Positions 58,536 to 64,000 of a stretch of 64,000 nt of DNA are shown in pieces. This DNA is from Lumnitzera littorea (Eukaryota; Streptophyta; Magnoliopsida; Myrtales; Combretaceae). The stretch spans positions 46,013,048-46,077,047 of the forward strand of contig JAMXBB010000011.1 in the NCBI GenBank assembly GCA_024138015.1, given 5' to 3'. Each line of letters starts with the position of its first letter. Positions within the stretch are counted from its first letter, which is position 1. Position numbers and translations under genes: made by a program. Below the pieces are notes generated by a model, which saw only the letters and a list, made by a program, of their open reading frames with translations, was not told the DNA's origin and ran no database searches.

Positions 58536-61500
58536 TCTTACATTTTTAAGAACTTGAAGGAAAAATGTACCTTATTCAAAAAATGGTTTATCCTTTCCTC
58601 ATTAACAAGTAAGCAAATTATATTGACTTTGAATATTACATATAAGTTATATGCTCATTTTGTAGCCCATTGGCCATTCATTCTTCATCTTTGATTGCTT
58701 GTCTACTATGACAAGGGAATAGGAAAAAAATTCAATTGAAGACCTTGTTGTTCTTATTATAGGGAATTCCCTAAGGTATGCTTGACTTTTGCATCCATAA
58801 GTTTCATATTAAAAAAAGTATCCCAATTATCTAAATTGTTTAGTAAAAAAGGACTTCCTTGCACTCTCAAATATTTTGTTTTCACTCTTGACTATGATTT
58901 CAAAAATTATAGTCAGTCTTGTAAGTGATACATTTTAATTGATCCAATAGGTCTCAGGGTTGTAACACAATCTTTTGGTCATTAGCTTAAATAGAGGGGA
59001 AATGTTTATGTGTTGGCCAATTTTTGAAAAAAAAAAATATATATCTAAACCTAAGTCTACAAGTCAACCTTAAAGGGAAATGCTAAAATACGCTTGCCCT
59101 AGTTTTATGAGCAATGATTGCTTAAGATAAATGAAATTCTTTAATAAAAAAAGTTTCATTAGGGGTAGTATAGTGGGTAAGACTATAGAATTAAAGTTTC
59201 ATTCCTTTAGGCTCGTAATCTTTTGCTTAGGTTTGTACTTCTAAGGATACTAAGAAAACTTAAATCTTTTACTTTGGAATTTATAAACATAGCTTTCTTA
59301 AGATATTCAGGTCTTAGGCCCTTTGGGATGCAATTTCCTTGCTTTTGTTTTTTTCCTTTTTTTTTTATTTCTTTCTCTTTTTTCTTTTCTTTCTTTTTTT
59401 CCTTTTTTATTTTTCCTTTTTCCTTTTTTCTTTTCTCTTTTCTCTTTTCTCTTTTCTTTTTATTTTTTTTCTTTTTTATAAGGTAATCACCCTTCATGTG
59501 TATGAGTTTCCATTTGAGGAGATTCAAAGCCCTAAAAACATGAGTTCAAAGTGTATGAGCCTCATGAAGCATACATGGCTTTAGAGTGTTTGGGAAGAGT
59601 TTATGGGCTTAAGGTATTTGAATGAGATTATGAGCTTGAGTGAGGTGTATACAATTTAAAGCTCTTCTTCATTCTAAAGAAACCAGTTATCTATGACAAT
59701 TATTACTCATGAATTAACATGACTAAAGAAAGTATAAGTTAGCCTATCCCGTTTCTCCAAAATCAATAGCCTTAACCTCTTAATTGCCCCAATGTGGGGT
59801 GGTTTTCGATAGGGTTTATTTTTGCAAGAAAAAATTCCCTAAAAGACTCAAATGGGTTATCAAGGGGTAAAAGTGTTTAGGGAGTAAAATGAGTGCCTAT
59901 CATCCTTTCAATTCGTGTATCACATGCAAGATAGACTTCCTTTAAGGAAGAAGTCTTATCTTCACTTTTATGTCTCTCAGCTCTCGGAATGTTTTTTTTT
60001 TCTTTTTTTTTTTCTGGTTAATGTTTGGGATTAAGGATTGCATCTTATCATTCTAAACTCTTCAAATAATGAGATACTTTCGCTGGTTTAATAATGAAAC
60101 ATTTTATGTTTTGTTTGCCCTTATTTGCCCTAGTCTCATTAGATAAGACTAAATATTCTATGATACCCCAACGGGTCACATGCCCCTCTGCCTTTAAAAA
60201 AAATTACCCTTTTAGATTCAATGAAATGGGTCCTTTTATTAGACCCTTACCCCAAGTTCATTTGTAATGGAGACAAACTTTGTATTCGATTTTAGGGTTG
60301 GAGCAAGTGGGTTAGTTTTCGTAGAGTGAGTGTTTAGGACCTTTTAGGGTAGGAGAGAATTGGTGTAGATGAGTAAGCTACGTGTTTAGGTCTTTTCTAG
60401 CTTAGAGTGAGTTGAAACAGGTGAGGAGGTCTATTGTTCGTGTTTAGGCTTTTATGTCTAGGGTTTCTGAAAAGGTTTGATAATGGGCATCTCTATAAGG
60501 ATTGTGTTTGCCTTAAGCTTTTCTTAGGAATGGGCTATGTCTCTAACATTTTCAATTATCAATTTTCAATGTGCTTTCCCCTTTTGACCCTTGGTATTAA
60601 GTTTAACTCATAGGCTACACAGTGTTTTGGGCTTAGAATGAGTGACTATTAAGATTAGGGTTAGGCTGCAATCATTGTTGTCAGTTGTCTTAGCTTTAAA
60701 AATAAATGGCAATAGGCTTAACTACTCAAAAGTAATAACTCAAAGTCCATAAAATTTGTACTCGTTAATGTATATTTTTTTCTTTGAAAAATTTATGAAT
60801 TTTTTTTAAAACTTTATTCTAACAAAAGTGTTTGAATACACTTATATTACAAAAACTTATGTTACAAACAAGGTTACTGACATCTCTTAATTTATTGGAA
60901 TGACTAAAAAAGTTAGAGAGTTGACAAGAAAGAGTAACTATTTTACAAAGTTAACAACTAAGGGTAATGACTTATTTACAAGTAAAAAAATTCTTGAAAA
61001 CCTTGAAGGATGCTAAAGAGAATCTATGCTACTGATGACTAGATTGCTAACATTACCTAAAGAAAAGGAAAAGCTAAAAGCAACATGATGAGGACAATAA
61101 AGTTTCAAAAGGACAATCAATAATTAAAGGATTATAATTTTATAAGAAGGGTGTTTAATGTTACAAAAATCTAAGTAGGGAACAATATAGGAATAATGAC
61201 TATTTACAAATCATGAGTAACAAATCTTTACAATTTGAAGGATTTTTACTTGTCTATTTTTATGTACACATGGGTTATTGAACAAATTTTTGATATAACA
61301 AGTATAAAAAAAACAATACACAAATAGCATGCAAGTAAAGTACACCCATACAAATGCAAGATCGACAATTGGATAATAGTGCGATAATTTTAAAAAAAAT
61401 TTAGAGTTGTAACTTTATTAAAATCAATTAAGTACAAATGACTAGACCCTTTTTGGGTTCATAATCTTTCTATAAGTACAAATGTAGATAAAGCGTAGAG

Positions 61501-62555
61501 AAAATTTTACAAAAGCAAAATATCTTTTAATAGTTTACAAGGGAAATTTTTTTTTATTACATGGAAAAAAAAATAAAATATATGGAAAAATTTATACAAC
61601 CAATATGCCACATGGGAAAATAATAAAATTACAACTCCTTACTCATGATATATATATTTTTTAAACATTATACTAATATTCATTTGCTAGCCCATAAAAA
61701 ATTTTAATACAATTTAGTAGGTTTGATCTTAAATCTTGTTGTGTCACTTTTTATTTGTAAAATGAAAAAAAAAAAGCAATACATAATACCTATATTACAA
61801 AATAATACATGAGTAACCATATAATACACAAAAAAAAAAAAAAATTGAAGATAACGACATATATACAACAAAGTATAGTATAAAATTAATGCAATATGCT
61901 ATAAATACATGCAATGCAATAAAAGTTAGTAAATATTAAATTATAGGAATGGAATCATTATAAACCTATGGCTAAGGAATATACTTATATATAAGTGGAT
62001 TGAAATAAGAAAAAATAAAGCTCATAGACACTTATATATAAAGGTATTGATTCTTTTAATTTCCATTCTTTTTTTTTTTTTTGAAAAAGAAAGTCCAACT
62101 AATGGCAAATTATCAAATTTTTCTATAATTTAACAATGACTAACCCTTTTTTTCAAAAAAAATGATGCAGGAGGGTAGGGTCTATGGGTTTCAGGCTTTA
62201 TAACTTCAGGCATTTTTAGAGAAAAGCCTAATGGACTGCATTGAAGCATGAGTGGGCTCGCCTATCATCGCCAGACGGAGGTAAAAACCCCAGCAACCTG
62301 AAAGTTACACAATAGCAACCAATCCTAAATTTTTAAGGTGGCTTAAGTCCAACCACATTTAAGTACACAAATGATTTTTTTTTTTTTTAAAAAGAAACCC
62401 CTAAATCCCTAATAACAGGCCCAGTGGGCCAAACTTCTCTTAGAGACTTGCATCACTAAAACTCAATTAGTCTAACTATATTACAATATATATAGATAAA
62501 AAGAAATAATAAAAAATGAAATCCCATTAACCATTATTTTTGCATGGCTAGTCCA
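58536..62555. other. interior of element C, no coding capacity recognised
   Basis: No RT, integrase or gag motif on either strand. Includes a pyrimidine tract and many A/T runs. The lack of genes between two LTR-like repeats suggests a large non-coding (LARD-type) derivative, though deep decay is also possible. Confidence 0.4.
59339..59480 (+). repeat. polypyrimidine tract
   Basis: About 140 bp of T-rich T/C sequence. The Phe-rich and Lys-rich open frames on its two strands are artefacts of this composition. Confidence 0.9.
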
Positions 62556-64000
62556 CTAGCGTCTCCAATAAAGTCGTCAATTCTATCGAGCCCTATTTTG
62601 GTTTTCCTTGATTCAATTAATATTAAGCCCAGCTTATGTAATACAAATTTCTTGACATAAAATTAAGGAAAAAAATATTTTTCTTTAAAAAATTGGAGTC
62701 GCCAACCAGTAAAATTAACAAAAATGAAATTAAGGTTTTTGAGTGGGAAAACCCTGATTGAGCCACTAGTTTGCAAATATTCTGAAAAAAGGTTATTTTT
62801 TAGAAAATTAAACAAAAAAATTTAAGCTTCAAAGCTAATCTATTAAGATTAAGTCACAATGTAAAGATAAAAAAACTAATGAGCTTTTATTTATTTTTTT
62901 ATAATTTTTCAAAAACTGCTAAAATATGTACAGATATGTAAAAGTGAAATTAAAATGAATTTTTTATGATTTTTTTAGTATGAATTTTCAAGAAAAAGGA
63001 AATGAATGGTTTTTTTTATATTTTTTTATAGTTGCCTCAAAGGTGCTTATGTACCTGCTAGTCAAGATCAAACCAACATAGTTTTTTTTTTTTTTTTTAG
63101 AAAAGATTTAGTGGGTGGATCTTTTTTAAAAAGAAATTGAGCCAAATTTATGTTAGTTATCAAATTATTATTTTAAAAAAAACCTAAAAAGATCTAGCTT
63201 CACGAATCTACTTTAAAAAACCCTAACTAACTAAATTTTTTGAAAACTTGAGTTAAGATTTTTATTTAAAAGAAAATGTACTATGTGTCAAAAATTGATT
63301 TTTTTTTAAACCCTAAATACAATATATACTAAGATACTATCTAGATATATATCTTCTTTGAAGATACGGATTTAAGAGAAAATATGTAGCTTTTTCTTAG
63401 AAAATGCTATTTAAAAAAACATGAAATTTATCAAATAATTAGAATTTTTCTAAAAATTGCAAAACTACATGATAATTATTAAATAAGCTGTATTAAAAAA
63501 ATTAAAAAAACTAAGTTAGTAAAATCGAGTGACTAATTAACAAGATAAATAAATAACTAAAATAATTTACCTCAGCAGATTGGATCGTGCAGGTGATTAT
63601 GAAGTACTGGACTTGGACTAGATGTGCAAACTTCACGTGAATCGTTTGTGTATGGGATAGTACATGTGTTTGTAAAGTGATTGTATGTAGCTGTGTGCGC
63701 TATAAGCGTGAGCTATGCTGATCGGCATAGCTTGAGTGGATTATGATTGTGAATGTGTATGCTATGTTAGTGGGATAGTATGATGATCTTGCTGGATATG
63801 TACATGTGAAGTCTAGTCAGTGTGCGTGTGTAAGTGAACTGTGGATGGTGCATGTATGTGTAGACCTGACGATGTGTGTGTATGAATATGGTCGCATGTG
63901 TGTATGTGAATTTGGTCGTGCAAGCGTTGGACAGTACTTGTGGGTGTTCAGATGTTAGGGGGGCGGCGGATTGGTTCGTGCAGGTGATTATGAAGTACTG
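62556..64000 (-). repeat. long terminal repeat C, right copy (5' side), runs off the window
   Basis: Colinear with the left copy, from about CCAATAAAGTCGTCAATTC to the TG-rich section. Contains GGAGTCGCCAACC at 62695-62707. It lacks the solo LTR, so it serves as the empty-site reference. Near the edge it stops matching and restarts an earlier part of itself. Confidence 0.6.
63966..64000 (+). repeat. 35-bp copy of 63575-63609
   Basis: The last 35 bases repeat 63575-63609 with two mismatches, 391 bases later. Either the start of a second tandem unit or an assembly effect. Confidence 0.85.

Noticed and set aside
59164..59205. tRNA-like stretch (GTAGTATAGTGGGTAAGACTA)
   Set aside because: Resembles a tRNA D-arm/A box, but no acceptor stem, anticodon arm or B box follows.
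59207..59527. Lys/Glu-rich minus-strand ORF and Phe-rich plus-strand ORFs
   Set aside because: Both come from the pyrimidine tract at 59339-59480.

Overview
This window reads as heterochromatic, repeat-dominated DNA from a seed plant with a large genome. It is AT-rich and contains no host gene I can defend. The recognisable content is Ty3/gypsy LTR retrotransposons and their solo LTRs, with a hAT-type MITE, a SINE and a TRIM-like mini-retrotransposon. The species cannot be assigned. Bases 1-57 are an assembly gap.

Layout. (1) 450-1380: decayed gypsy gag/protease remnant; 2477-2781: hAT MITE with an 8-bp target duplication. (2) 6064-18680: a Tat-lineage-like element on the minus strand. It has two ~909-bp LTRs, a polypurine tract inside the left one, and a primer-binding site plus gag remnant inside the right one. 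A plus-strand (antisense) extra ORF with its own TATA box sits next to the 3' LTR. The middle is occupied by two head-to-tail plus-strand gypsy fragments fused inside integrase/gag-pol: gypsy-1 (8787-12895) and the Tekay/Del-like chromovirus gypsy-2 (12896-17185). Gypsy-2 carries a 148-bp poly(T)-ended insertion flanked by an 8-bp duplication. (3) 18681-25217: mostly unrecognised low-copy DNA with a 130-bp tandem duplication and two inverted-repeat structures. (4) 25223-36388: a minus-strand gypsy element (B), of the same family as gypsy-1, whose 5' LTR is split by a 3752-bp solo LTR with a perfect 5-bp duplication. (5) 36394-47697: unrecognised DNA with a SINE (41680-41832) and a 484-bp TRIM-like element (45371-45854). 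(6) 47703-51170 and 51784-55318: two more solo LTRs of the same ~3.5-kb family, both reversed. (7) 51290-64000: element C, minus strand, apparently large and non-coding. Its left repeat is split by the second of these solo LTRs, its right repeat runs off the window, and its interior holds tandem arrays. One array is built of ~36-bp units, each a small hairpin.

How the parts relate. Nothing here is an operon or pathway; the window is a stratigraphy of insertions. Paralogous repeat copies within the window supply the empty sites for two of the three solo LTRs, so their insertion can be read directly. All pol genes are dead. Several stops in both gypsy-1 and gypsy-2 lie at conserved glutamine codons (CAA to TAA), which fits cytosine deamination of methylated, silenced copies. 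The most unusual items are the antisense extra ORF with promoter and putative intron, the covarying hairpin array, the TRIM, and the three LTR/solo-LTR nestings with readable target sites.
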